Positions 34,883 to 42,926 of a stretch of 60,399 nucleotides of DNA are shown here, in pieces. Both the position numbers and the translations under genes were made by a program. The stretch is from Cupriavidus cauae (GTDB lineage Bacteria > Pseudomonadota > Gammaproteobacteria > Burkholderiales > Burkholderiaceae): positions 1-60,399 of the forward strand of contig NZ_VWRN01000054.1 of NCBI RefSeq assembly GCF_008632125.1. The letters run 5' to 3'. How positions within the stretch are numbered: the stretch's first letter is position 1; the number at the start of each line of letters is the position of its first letter. The notes under the pieces are model-generated. The model was not told the origin of the DNA, ran no database searches, and was given only the letters and a program-made list of their open reading frames with translations.

Positions 34883-35194
34883 ATGACCGAGGACATGCTG
34901 ATGCAACTGATGGTGGAGGTCGAGAAGGAAGATCCGATCGACTATGCCAATCTGCCGTTCGACGACGGCGCGCTGCGCTCCCTGGTCTGCCGCCTGGTGG
35001 CCGAGCGCTCGCAGGCGATGGAAGCGGCCGGCATGCCGGTCGACGCGGTGCTGGCCACGATGTGGGCGTCGACCGCCAAGCTGGTCCTCGAGAACATGGT
35101 GCTGAACGCGCGCCTGCTGACCCTGCAGGGCGCGCCCGACGATGCCCGCGCGCTGATCGAGCGCATCGCCCGGCAGTCCCGCGGCAACCGCTGA
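34883..35194 (+). CDS. Small hypothetical protein (103 aa), helical
   Basis: Unrecognised. Start chosen at 34883 because GCAAGGAGCTG lies eight bases upstream; the longer frame from 34808 has no ribosome-binding site. Acidic N-terminus (MTEDMLMQLMVEVEKEDPIDYANLPFDDGALRSLVCRLVAERSQAME) followed by a helical C-terminal half with VLENMVLNARLLTLQG. Probably cytosolic. It precedes the LpxO-like gene by about 120 bases on the same strand. Confidence 0.65.
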   Translation: MTEDMLMQLMVEVEKEDPIDYANLPFDDGALRSLVCRLVAERSQAMEAAGMPVDAVLATMWASTAKLVLENMVLNARLLTLQGAPDDARALIERIARQSRGNR

Positions 35195-35312
35195 TTTCGC
35201 CTCTCCTGCGCCGGGCCTGCCGTTTAGGTAAACTACGGTCCTTCATACCTCATCGTGTGCCTTCGCCCGCACGGCGGCAGGCAGCCACGAGGCAGTTCAG
35301 GGAGAGTTCGAG

Positions 35313-36215
35313 GTGGTCAAGTGGATCATTGTCGCGGCCTATCTCGGCGCGATTCTGTATGTGCATTTCCGCGGCAAGGTGCGCCTGCGTATCTGGCGGC
35401 AGCTGCTGGATCATTCGGCGCTGGTGGCGCCGGTCAATTGCTTCATGTACGCCTTCTCGGGCGTCCCACGCACGCCGTACATCCCGGTGGAGCGCTTCCC
35501 GGAGCTGGAGAAGCTGCGCGCCGCCTGGCCCGAGATCCGCGACGAGGGGCTGGCGCTGGCCGCGATGCGCAAGATCAAGGCCGCCGAGAAGAACGACGAC
35601 GCCGGCTTCAATTCCTTCTTCAAATACGGCTGGAAGCGCTTCTACCTGAAGTGGTACGAGGCGCATCACCCGTCGGCCGAGCAACTGTGCCCGCGCACGG
35701 TCGCGCTGCTGCGTGAGTTGCCGTTCGTCAAGGCCGCGATGTTCGCCGAGCTGCCGCCGGGCGGCAAGCTCAATCCCCACCGCGATCCCTTTGCCGGTTC
35801 GCTGCGCTACCACCTGGGCCTGGCGACGCCGAACGACGATCGCTGCTTCATCGAGGTCGACGGCGAGCGGCACAGCTGGCGCGATGGGCAGGGCGTGGTG
35901 TTCGACGAGACCTATCTGCACTGGGCCGAGAACCGCAGCGACCAGAACCGGCTGATCCTGTTCTGCGACATCGAGCGGCCGATGCGCTATGGCTGGGCCG
36001 GCAAGGTCAACCGCTGGCTGGGCCGCAAGGTCATGAGCGCGGCCAGTTCGCCGAACGACGAGAACGACCAGACCGGCATGATCAACAAGCTGTTCCGCAT
36101 CGTCTGGCTGGGCGGGCAGTATCGCCGTCGCCTGAAGGCGTGGAACCGCCAGGTCTATTACGTGGTCAAGTTCGGCCTGATCGCCGCCGGTGTTGCGCTG
36201 ATCGTGTTCCTGTAA
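35313..36215 (+). CDS. lpxO: Aspartyl/asparaginyl beta-hydroxylase family, LpxO-like lipid A hydroxylase
   Basis: A 300-residue Fe(II)/2-oxoglutarate dioxygenase. Metal ligands are H156, D158 (NPHRDPF) and H203 (YLHWAENRS), with the 2-oxoglutarate-binding R213 (QNRLIL). Hydrophobic segments at residues 4-18 and the last 15 anchor it at the cytoplasmic face of the inner membrane, as expected for LpxO, which 2-hydroxylates a secondary acyl chain of lipid A. The start is GTG at 35313 with CAGGGAGAG upstream; no ATG fits. Family membership is firm, the lipid A substrate is inferred. Confidence 0.85.
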   Translation: MVKWIIVAAYLGAILYVHFRGKVRLRIWRQLLDHSALVAPVNCFMYAFSGVPRTPYIPVERFPELEKLRAAWPEIRDEGLALAAMRKIKAAEKNDDAGFNSFFKYGWKRFYLKWYEAHHPSAEQLCPRTVALLRELPFVKAAMFAELPPGGKLNPHRDPFAGSLRYHLGLATPNDDRCFIEVDGERHSWRDGQGVVFDETYLHWAENRSDQNRLILFCDIERPMRYGWAGKVNRWLGRKVMSAASSPNDENDQTGMINKLFRIVWLGGQYRRRLKAWNRQVYYVVKFGLIAAGVALIVFL

Positions 36216-36329
36216 GCCGGCAGGCTTGCAGGCCTTAAAGCCTGGAACAGCCCTGCAACAGGTCTGCAAGCAATCGCTGCAAGGACTGCACGGACGCGGT
36301 GCCCCCGGCACCGCGTTCCACCCCTCCCG

Positions 36330-37790
36330 CTAGCGCGGCTCCGGTCGCGCCACCCCCTGCGCCACCACCCGGGCCACCACGCCGGCCAGCTTCCGATACG
36401 CCTGTTCCAGTGCAGTCGAGCGGGGCGCGCCGATATTGATCCGCAGGCAATGGTCGAAGCGGCTCGAGTTGGAAAAGACCACGCCGGGCATCACCCGCAC
36501 GCCGGCCTCGAGCGCCTGCTCGAACACCGCCTCCGACGACAGCCGGTCCGGCAATTCCACCCATAGATGCATGCCGCCCTGCGGCGCCGACAGCCGCGTG
36601 CCGGCCGGAAACAGGGCCGCGATCGTCTCGGCGGCCCAATGCCGCTGATGGCGCAGCCGCGCGCGCAGGCGCCGCAGGTGCCGGTCGACATCGCCCGATG
36701 CCATCAGTTCGGCCACGGCGATCTGCGACAGCAGCTCATTTGGCCGCGACTGGCTGAACTTCAGCATCTCGACCCGAGCCTGCCATTTGCCGGCGGCAAT
36801 CCAGCCCAGCCGCATGCCGGGCGCCAGATTCTTGTGCAGCGACGCGCAGTAGATCACGTTGCCGCTGCGGTCCCACGCCTTGGCGGCGGCCAGCGGCGCA
36901 TCGTCGTCGGCCAGCGTGGAGAAGCAGTCATCCTCGATCAGCGCGATGCCGCGCGCCTCGCACCATTGCACCAGCCGGGCCTTGTTCGCGTCCGGCATGA
37001 TGCTGCCCTGCGGATTCTGCAGGTTCGGCACCACCACCACCGCCCGAATGTTGTCGTAGGTCTGCGCCGCCAGCTCCAGCGCTTCGAGCGACAGGCCGGT
37101 CTGCGGACTGCACGGGACTTCGAGCGCGCGCATGCCCTGACTTTCGAGGATCTGCAGCAGCCCGTAATAGGTCGGCGATTCGACCGCAATGACATCGCCC
37201 GGGCCGGCGACCGCGCGCAAGGCCAGGTTCAGCGCCTCGGTGCAGCCGTGCGTGATGGCGATCTGCTCGGGGGCCAGCGTCATGCGGGCCTGAAGTGCCT
37301 GGCGCGCCAGCGCGGCGCGCAGTGCCGGATGCCCGTCGGGCTCGACCGCGCTGCCCAGCAGATTGGGATGGCGGCGCAGCGCACGGCCGGCTGCCTGGCG
37401 CAACGCTTCGACCGGATAGAGCTCGGGCGGCGCGCAGGCGCCGGCCAGATTGACCGCGTCGGGATACCGACGGCCGCGCGCGATGATGGCCGAGATACGG
37501 GCGTGGATGCCGACGTACTGCGCGGGATCGGGCAGCGAGGCCGAGGGTTCGGCGATCGGCGTGCCCTGCGGCGCCGGCGGCCGCACGAAGTAGCCGGAGC
37601 GCGGACGCGCTTCGAGCAGCCCTTGCGCCTCCATCTCCCGGCACGCCTGCAGCGCGGTCGACAGGCTGACGCCGTGGCGCTCCATCAGGGCCCGTATCGA
37701 GGGCATCCGCTCGCCCGGCAGCAGCGTGCCCGCGGCGATGGCTTGCCGATAGTGGCCGGCGAGTTGGCGGTACAGCGGGGCGGAGTCCAT
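36330..37790 (-). CDS. MocR-type GntR regulator with aminotransferase domain
   Basis: A 486-residue fusion of an N-terminal winged helix (about 10-75; MPSIRALMERHGVSLSTALQACREMEAQGLL) to a fold-type I aminotransferase-like domain. The PLP lysine is present in CASLHKNLAPGMRLGW, together with ITHGCTEALNLALR and VPNLQNPQGS, so cofactor binding is likely. MocR proteins use PLP-adducts as signals for amino-acid or B6 genes. It is divergent from the small DUF2917-like gene and the ammonia-lyase, which may be its targets. Confidence 0.92.
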   Translation of the reverse strand: MDSAPLYRQLAGHYRQAIAAGTLLPGERMPSIRALMERHGVSLSTALQACREMEAQGLLEARPRSGYFVRPPAPQGTPIAEPSASLPDPAQYVGIHARISAIIARGRRYPDAVNLAGACAPPELYPVEALRQAAGRALRRHPNLLGSAVEPDGHPALRAALARQALQARMTLAPEQIAITHGCTEALNLALRAVAGPGDVIAVESPTYYGLLQILESQGMRALEVPCSPQTGLSLEALELAAQTYDNIRAVVVVPNLQNPQGSIMPDANKARLVQWCEARGIALIEDDCFSTLADDDAPLAAAKAWDRSGNVIYCASLHKNLAPGMRLGWIAAGKWQARVEMLKFSQSRPNELLSQIAVAELMASGDVDRHLRRLRARLRHQRHWAAETIAALFPAGTRLSAPQGGMHLWVELPDRLSSEAVFEQALEAGVRVMPGVVFSNSSRFDHCLRINIGAPRSTALEQAYRKLAGVVARVVAQGVARPEPR

Positions 37791-38085
37791 GCGGCATGGT
37801 GGCGCATCCGGCCGATGCGCAACAGATACAGAAAAGTTTCGGCCGTATCGTAACAGAGCGAAGGATGGGGCTCTGTTCTGCTGTCCGTTCCGGTGCGGTG
37901 TGCCTGCCGCGCCGCGACGGCGGCCGGTACGCTGCGTTCATTCGATTGCTGCACTGACTTGCGGCACTGACCGCGCCACTGATCGCGCCACTGATCGCGC
38001 CACTGATCGCGGTACTCCCGATACCGGCCGGTCTTTACCGCTGTGTCGGTGACACGCAGACGCAGCCGAACCTGCCGAGGCCATC
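37791..38085. other. Divergent region with a 12-bp tandem repeat
   Basis: 295 bases between the MocR gene and the DUF2917-like gene. A 12-base unit (CTGATCGCGCCA) is repeated four times at 37967-38014. A relatively A+T-rich patch next to the MocR start (ACAGATACAGAAAAGTTTCGGCCG, near 37823-37850) may hold promoters. No gene is seen. Confidence 0.5.
37967..38014. repeat. Four tandem copies of a 12-bp unit
   Basis: CTGACCGCGCCA, two CTGATCGCGCCA and CTGATCGCGGTA, head to tail, inside the divergent region of the MocR regulator. Confidence 0.9.
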
Positions 38086-38430
38086 ATGTCCATCCTCTCC
38101 CTGCTGCCCCATCCCGTCTACCTGCACCGCGCGCTGACGCTGCGCGCCGGGCAATCGTTCGCCTTCCATGCCAAAGCCGGCACCGAGCTGCATGTCACGG
38201 ATGGCGACGTGGAACTGATCGAGCCGCCGCTGCTGCTGGCCGAGACGCTGCACTGGCCGCGGCGGCCGCTGCCGCCGGGCAGCGTGGTCGCGCTGTCCCG
38301 CTCCGGGTGGTTCACCCTGCGAGCGCGGCGCGATACCGCGGTGCGGCTGCGCCAGCGTGCCCGGGTATTCTCGCGGACCCGTATCGCGCGCATACTTTCC
38401 GGCTGGCGCCGCCGGCGCCTCGCGCATTGA
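38086..38430 (+). CDS. DUF2917-like small protein (114 aa)
   Basis: The region TLRAGQSFAFHAKAGTELHVTDGDVELIEPP resembles the small beta-rich DUF2917 family common in Burkholderiales, whose function is unknown. The C-terminus (VRLRQRARVFSRTRIARILSGWRRRRLAH) is strongly basic. No signal peptide. It lies about 60 bases upstream of the ammonia-lyase on the same strand and may share its transcript. Confidence 0.65.
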   Translation: MSILSLLPHPVYLHRALTLRAGQSFAFHAKAGTELHVTDGDVELIEPPLLLAETLHWPRRPLPPGSVVALSRSGWFTLRARRDTAVRLRQRARVFSRTRIARILSGWRRRRLAH

Positions 38431-38492
38431 AGCCGAGCCGACACCTTTCCCTTCGAAGTTCGTACGTCTTTCCCTGCAAGGAGTGCTGTCCC

Positions 38493-39473
38493 ATGACGCA
38501 ATTGGCCATCTCGTTCACCGATGTCGTGGAGGCGCATCGCCGCATCAGTGGCGTCGCGCACCATACGCCGGTGCTGACTTCGGCCACCGCCGACGCGCAG
38601 ACCGGCGCGCGGCTGTTCTTCAAGTGCGAGAACCTGCAGCGCATGGGCGCCTTCAAGTTTCGCGGCGGCTACAACGCGATCGCGCAGCTGTCCCCCGAGC
38701 AGCGCGCCGCCGGTGTCGCGGCGTTTTCTTCGGGCAACCACGCGCAGGCGATCGCGCTGTCGGCGCGGCTGTTCGGCACCCGCGCGGTGATCGTGATGCC
38801 CAAGGACGCGCCCGCGGCCAAGATCGCCGCGACGCGCGGCTATGGCGGCGAGGTCGTGCTGTACGACCGCTATACCGAGGACCGCCAGGAAATCAGCCAA
38901 CGGCTGGCCCGCGAGCAGGGGCTGACGCTGATCCCGCCGTTCGACCATCCGCACGTGATGGCCGGGCAGGGCACCGCCGCCAAGGAATTGTTCGAGCAGG
39001 CCGGCCCGCTCGACGTGCTGCTGGTGCCGCTGGGCGGCGGCGGGCTGCTGTCGGGCAGCGCAGTGGCCGCGCGGGCCATGCATCCCGGCTGCAAGATCAT
39101 CGGCGTCGAGCCGGAAGCCGGCAACGACGGCCAGCAGAGCCTGCGCGCCGGACGCATCGTCGAGATCCGCACGCCGGACACCATCGCGGACGGCGCGCAG
39201 ACCCAGCATCTGGGCCACTACACCTTCCCGGTGCTGCAGCAGCTGGTCGACGACATCGTCACGGTCAGCGATGCCCAGCTGGTGGAGGCGATGCGCTTCT
39301 TTGCCGGCCGCATGAAGCTGGTGGTCGAGCCCACCGGCTGCCTCGGCGCCGCCGCGGCCTTCGCGGGCAAGGCGCCGATCGCCGGCAAGCGGGTCGGCAT
39401 CATCCTGTCCGGCGGCAATGTCGACATGGCGCGCTACGCCGCGCTGCTGGGGCAGGTGCCGGCGCAGGACTGA
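38493..39473 (+). CDS. Threo-3-hydroxyaspartate ammonia-lyase / threonine dehydratase family
   Basis: A 326-residue PLP enzyme of fold type II, the length of catabolic threonine/serine/hydroxyaspartate ammonia-lyases without a regulatory ACT domain. The PLP lysine is K55 in MGAFKFRGGYNA, the phosphate loop is PLGGGGLLSG, and the tail has ILSGGNVD. The sequence ENLQRMGAFKFRG with SSGNHAQ is typical of the hydroxyaspartate/serine racemase-like branch. Product would be oxaloacetate (from hydroxyaspartate) or 2-oxobutyrate (from threonine). A GCAAGGAG motif precedes the ATG. Confidence 0.88.
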   Translation: MTQLAISFTDVVEAHRRISGVAHHTPVLTSATADAQTGARLFFKCENLQRMGAFKFRGGYNAIAQLSPEQRAAGVAAFSSGNHAQAIALSARLFGTRAVIVMPKDAPAAKIAATRGYGGEVVLYDRYTEDRQEISQRLAREQGLTLIPPFDHPHVMAGQGTAAKELFEQAGPLDVLLVPLGGGGLLSGSAVAARAMHPGCKIIGVEPEAGNDGQQSLRAGRIVEIRTPDTIADGAQTQHLGHYTFPVLQQLVDDIVTVSDAQLVEAMRFFAGRMKLVVEPTGCLGAAAAFAGKAPIAGKRVGIILSGGNVDMARYAALLGQVPAQD

Positions 39474-39590
39474 CGATCTTCCGGGGCGGGGCGCGGCGGC
39501 CGCCGCAAGGGGCCGCCGCGGCCGAAAGGCTTTAGAATTGCGGTCCGGCCATCGGACCCGCCGTTCGGCCGCCGAATACATTGCCCCCCC

Positions 39591-41219
39591 ATGCTACGCC
39601 TCAGTGAACTCAAGCTCCCCCTCGACCATTCAGAAAGTGACCTGGAGGCCGCCGTCCGTGCGCGGCTGATCGAGATCGGGGTCAAGGGCGACGGCATGGT
39701 GTCTTTCACCGTGTTCCGCCGCGCGCACGACGCGCGCAAGCGTTCCGATATCAAGCTGACCTACATCGTCGATATCGAGGTAAAGGACGAGGAGGCGGCG
39801 CGCAAGCGCATGGCCGGCAAGCCGAACTGGAGCGTGACGCCGGACATGACGTACCGCTTCGTCGCGCAGGCGCCGCAGCATGCGGCGACGCCGCGTCCGG
39901 TGGTGATCGGCATGGGCCCGTGCGGTCTGCTGGCCGGGCTGATCCTCGCGCAGATGGGCTTCCGCCCGATCATCCTGGAGCGCGGAAAGGAGGTGCGCGA
40001 GCGCACCCGCGACACCTTCGGGCTGTGGCGCAAGAGCGTGCTCAATCCCGAGTCCAACGTGCAGTTCGGCGAGGGCGGCGCCGGCACCTTCTCGGACGGC
40101 AAGCTCTACAGCCAGATCAAGGACCCGAAGCACTACGGCCGCAAGGTGCTGCACGAGTTCGTCAAGGCCGGCGCGCCGGAGGACATCCTGTTCAAGGCGC
40201 GGCCGCACATCGGCACGTTCCGGCTGGTCAAGATGGTGGAGAACATCCGCGCCGAGATCTTCGCGCTCGGCGGCGAGATCCGCTTCGGCACGCGCGTCGA
40301 CGACATCGACATCGATGGCGGCCGCGTGCGCGGACTGCAGCTGTCCAATGGCGACTATCTGCCGTGCGAGCAGGTCGTGCTGGCGGTGGGCCACAGCGCG
40401 CGCGACACCTTCGAGATGCTGTACCGCCGCGGCGTGTTCATGGAGGCCAAGCCGTTCTCGCTGGGTTTCCGCATCGAACATCCGCAGGGCATGATCAACC
40501 GCAGCCGCTTCGGCAAGTTCGCCGGCAACAAGCTGCTGGGCGCGGCCGACTACAAGATCGTCCACCACTGCAGCAACGGCCGTTCGGTGTACAGCTTCTG
40601 CATGTGCCCGGGCGGCACCGTGGTGGCGGCCGCTTCCGAGCCGGGGCGTGTGGTGACCAACGGCATGAGCCAGTACAAGCGCGCCGAGCGCAATGCCAAT
40701 GCCGGCATCGTCGTCGGCATCACGCCCGACGACTATCCGGGCGGACCGCTGGCCGGGATCGATTTCCAGCGCCATTGGGAGGAACGCGCCTTCGAACTGG
40801 GCGGGCGCAACTACTGCGCGCCGGGCCAGCTGGTGGGTGACTTCCTGGCGCGGCGGCCGTCGACCGCGCTCGGCACGGTCGAGCCGTCGTACAAGCCGGG
40901 TGTGACGCCGACCGATCTGAGCACCGCGCTGCCCGACTACGTGATCGAGGCGATTCGCGAGGCGCTGCCGGCCTTCGAGCGCCAGGTGCCCGGCTTCGCG
41001 ATGGACGACGCCGTGCTGACCGGCGTCGAAACGCGGACCTCGTCGCCGCTGCGGATCCGCCGCAAGGACGACTACCAGAGTGTCAATGTCGCAGGCCTTT
41101 ATCCGGCCGGCGAAGGCGCGGGCTACGCGGGCGGCATCTATTCCGCGGCGATCGACGGCATCGAGGTCGCCGAGGCGGTCGCGCTCGATATCGTCAGCCG
41201 GGTCGGCAAGGCGGCCTGA
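39591..41219 (+). CDS. FAD-dependent oxidoreductase (uncharacterised dehydrogenase family)
   Basis: A 542-residue flavoprotein. After an N-terminal domain of about 95 residues (SFTVFRRAHDARKRSDIKLTYIVDIEV) comes the dinucleotide motif VVIGMGPCGLLAGLILAQMGFRPIILERG, then VQFGEGGAGTFSDGKLYSQIKD and a C-terminal FAD-binding end YPAGEGAGYAGGIYSAAIDGIEVA. This is the widespread family with an N-terminal extension, whose substrate is unknown. The next gene starts four bases after its stop. Confidence 0.87.
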   Translation: MLRLSELKLPLDHSESDLEAAVRARLIEIGVKGDGMVSFTVFRRAHDARKRSDIKLTYIVDIEVKDEEAARKRMAGKPNWSVTPDMTYRFVAQAPQHAATPRPVVIGMGPCGLLAGLILAQMGFRPIILERGKEVRERTRDTFGLWRKSVLNPESNVQFGEGGAGTFSDGKLYSQIKDPKHYGRKVLHEFVKAGAPEDILFKARPHIGTFRLVKMVENIRAEIFALGGEIRFGTRVDDIDIDGGRVRGLQLSNGDYLPCEQVVLAVGHSARDTFEMLYRRGVFMEAKPFSLGFRIEHPQGMINRSRFGKFAGNKLLGAADYKIVHHCSNGRSVYSFCMCPGGTVVAAASEPGRVVTNGMSQYKRAERNANAGIVVGITPDDYPGGPLAGIDFQRHWEERAFELGGRNYCAPGQLVGDFLARRPSTALGTVEPSYKPGVTPTDLSTALPDYVIEAIREALPAFERQVPGFAMDDAVLTGVETRTSSPLRIRRKDDYQSVNVAGLYPAGEGAGYAGGIYSAAIDGIEVAEAVALDIVSRVGKAA

Positions 41220-41222
41220 GCC

Positions 41223-41783
41223 ATGTCGCCGTCGGAGCAGCAGGCGATCCTCGACGCCACGCGCCACTGGCTGACGCGCGCGGTGATCGGGCTCAATCTG
41301 TGCCCGTTCGCCAAGAGCGTCCACGTCAAGGAACAGATCCGCTACGTGGTCTGCGAGGCGGCCGATGCCGAGGCGCTGCTCGACACGCTGGAGGCCGAAC
41401 TGAAGGGGCTGGCGCAGGCCGATCCCGCGCGCATCGATACCACGCTGCTGGTCGTCCCCCGGATGCTGGCGGACTTTGCGGACTACAACGATTTCCTCTA
41501 TCTGGCCGAACGCCTGCTTGACAGCCTCGGGCTGGCCGGCGTGCTGCAGATCGCCAGCTTCCACCCGCAATACCAGTTCGCCGGCACCGACGCCGACGAT
41601 ATCGAGAACTACACCAACCGCGCGCCGTATCCGATCCTGCATCTGCTGCGCGAAGACAGCATCGCGCGCGCAGTCGAAGCCTTTCCCGACGCGGCGGACA
41701 TCTACGAGCGCAACGAGGAAACCATGCGCCGGCTCGGCCACGAAGGCTGGCGGCGCTGGATGGCGGGCGACGAACCGCAGTAG
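41223..41783 (+). CDS. DUF1415 domain-containing protein
   Basis: A 186-residue protein almost entirely made of the DUF1415 domain: WLTRAVIGLNLCPFAKSVHVKEQIRYVV, then SFHPQYQFAGTDADDIENYTNRAPYPILHLLRE and RNEETMRRLGHEGW. Function unknown; the conserved CPFAK and HPQ stretches look like an active or metal site. It starts four bases after the FAD oxidoreductase stop and is almost certainly cotranscribed. Confidence 0.92.
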   Translation: MSPSEQQAILDATRHWLTRAVIGLNLCPFAKSVHVKEQIRYVVCEAADAEALLDTLEAELKGLAQADPARIDTTLLVVPRMLADFADYNDFLYLAERLLDSLGLAGVLQIASFHPQYQFAGTDADDIENYTNRAPYPILHLLREDSIARAVEAFPDAADIYERNEETMRRLGHEGWRRWMAGDEPQ

Positions 41784-41884
41784 GTGCGACGCGGCAGGTG
41801 CGGCGCAATGTGTGACGCAACAACTGCGACACAGTAGGCGCGATGCCCAGATCCCACATGCGGGTGAGCGCGCCCCGGTGAATC

Positions 41885-42712
41885 TCAGGCGGGCGTGAAG
41901 AACCGCTCGCGCATTTCCTCCAGCCCCAGCGTTTCGAGGACGTGGGCCAGCCGCTCGGCGGGCCGCCGGCGCGGCAGGTCCTTGTACTGGGCGACGATCA
42001 GCTCGTTCTTCATCGAGTGTTCCCACCCGACCAGCTCGGTCACCGTGACCTGATAGCCGTGCGCTTCCAGCTGGAGGCAGCGCAGCACGTTGGTGACCTG
42101 GCTGCCGAATTCGCGCGTATGCAGCGGATGGCGCCAGATCTCGGTCAGCGGATTGCCCAGCGTCTTCGACTTGTTCCTGCGCAGCACGGCGGCGACCTCG
42201 GCCTGGCAGCAGGGCACCACCACGATGTATTTGGCGCGCTTGGTCAGCGCGAAGCGGATCGCGTCGTCGGTCGCGGTATTGCAGGCATGCAGCGCCGTGA
42301 CCATGTCGACCGTGGCGGGCAGCCGCTCCGAGGTGATCGACTCCGCCACCGACAGGTTCAGGAACGACATGCCCGGAAAACCGAGCCGCTCGGCGAGCGC
42401 GGTGGACGAGCGCACCAGTTCCTCGCGGGTCTCGATGCCGTAGATATGCGAGCGGTCCTGCTGCGTCTTGAAAAACAGATCGTAGAGGATGAAGCCGAGA
42501 TACGACTTGCCGGCGCCATGGTCGACCAGCGTCAGGTCGGCATGGTCGCGCTTGAGGTCCTGCAGCAGCGGCTCGATGAACTGATAGAGGTGGTAGACCT
42601 GCTTCAGCTTGCGGCGGCTGTCCTGGTTCATCTTGCCGTCGCGGGTCAGGATATGAAGTTCCTTGAGCAGCTCGATCGACTGGCCGGGACGGATTTCGTG
42701 GGTGTTCGACAT
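41885..42712 (-). CDS. Class I SAM-dependent methyltransferase (Methyltransf_32-like)
   Basis: A 275-residue methyltransferase. The SAM motif is LTLVDHGAGKSYLGFIL, followed by an acidic ligand in GIETREELV and the segment VDMVTALHACNTATDDAIRFALTKRAKYIVVVPCCQ that marks relatives of RNA-modifying enzymes. The substrate is not known. Transcribed convergently with the DUF1415 gene. Confidence 0.88.
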   Translation of the reverse strand: MSNTHEIRPGQSIELLKELHILTRDGKMNQDSRRKLKQVYHLYQFIEPLLQDLKRDHADLTLVDHGAGKSYLGFILYDLFFKTQQDRSHIYGIETREELVRSSTALAERLGFPGMSFLNLSVAESITSERLPATVDMVTALHACNTATDDAIRFALTKRAKYIVVVPCCQAEVAAVLRRNKSKTLGNPLTEIWRHPLHTREFGSQVTNVLRCLQLEAHGYQVTVTELVGWEHSMKNELIVAQYKDLPRRRPAERLAHVLETLGLEEMRERFFTPA

Positions 42713-42926
42713 GGGATACGGCGGGGTTGGCCCGGGTCCTGAAGCGCCGCGTCTGGGGAGCGGCGAGGGCCCGGGCGGGCAGGGCGACAGTTTACCGGAA
42801 GGCGTCCCGAAAAAATTTTCCTAAAGTTTTGCCGAAATCCGCCGTAGGTGACGGACAGGCGGCATGCCGACTCGGGTGCCGCCCCGACAACAACGATAAA
42901 TCAAAGGCAGACGGCTGGAGGACGCG

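Noticed and set aside
38493..39473. Direct pathway link between this ammonia-lyase and the aminotransferase at 2231 as a beta-hydroxyaspartate cycle
   Set aside because: They are 35 kb apart, and no hydroxyaspartate aldolase or iminosuccinate reductase is in the window.
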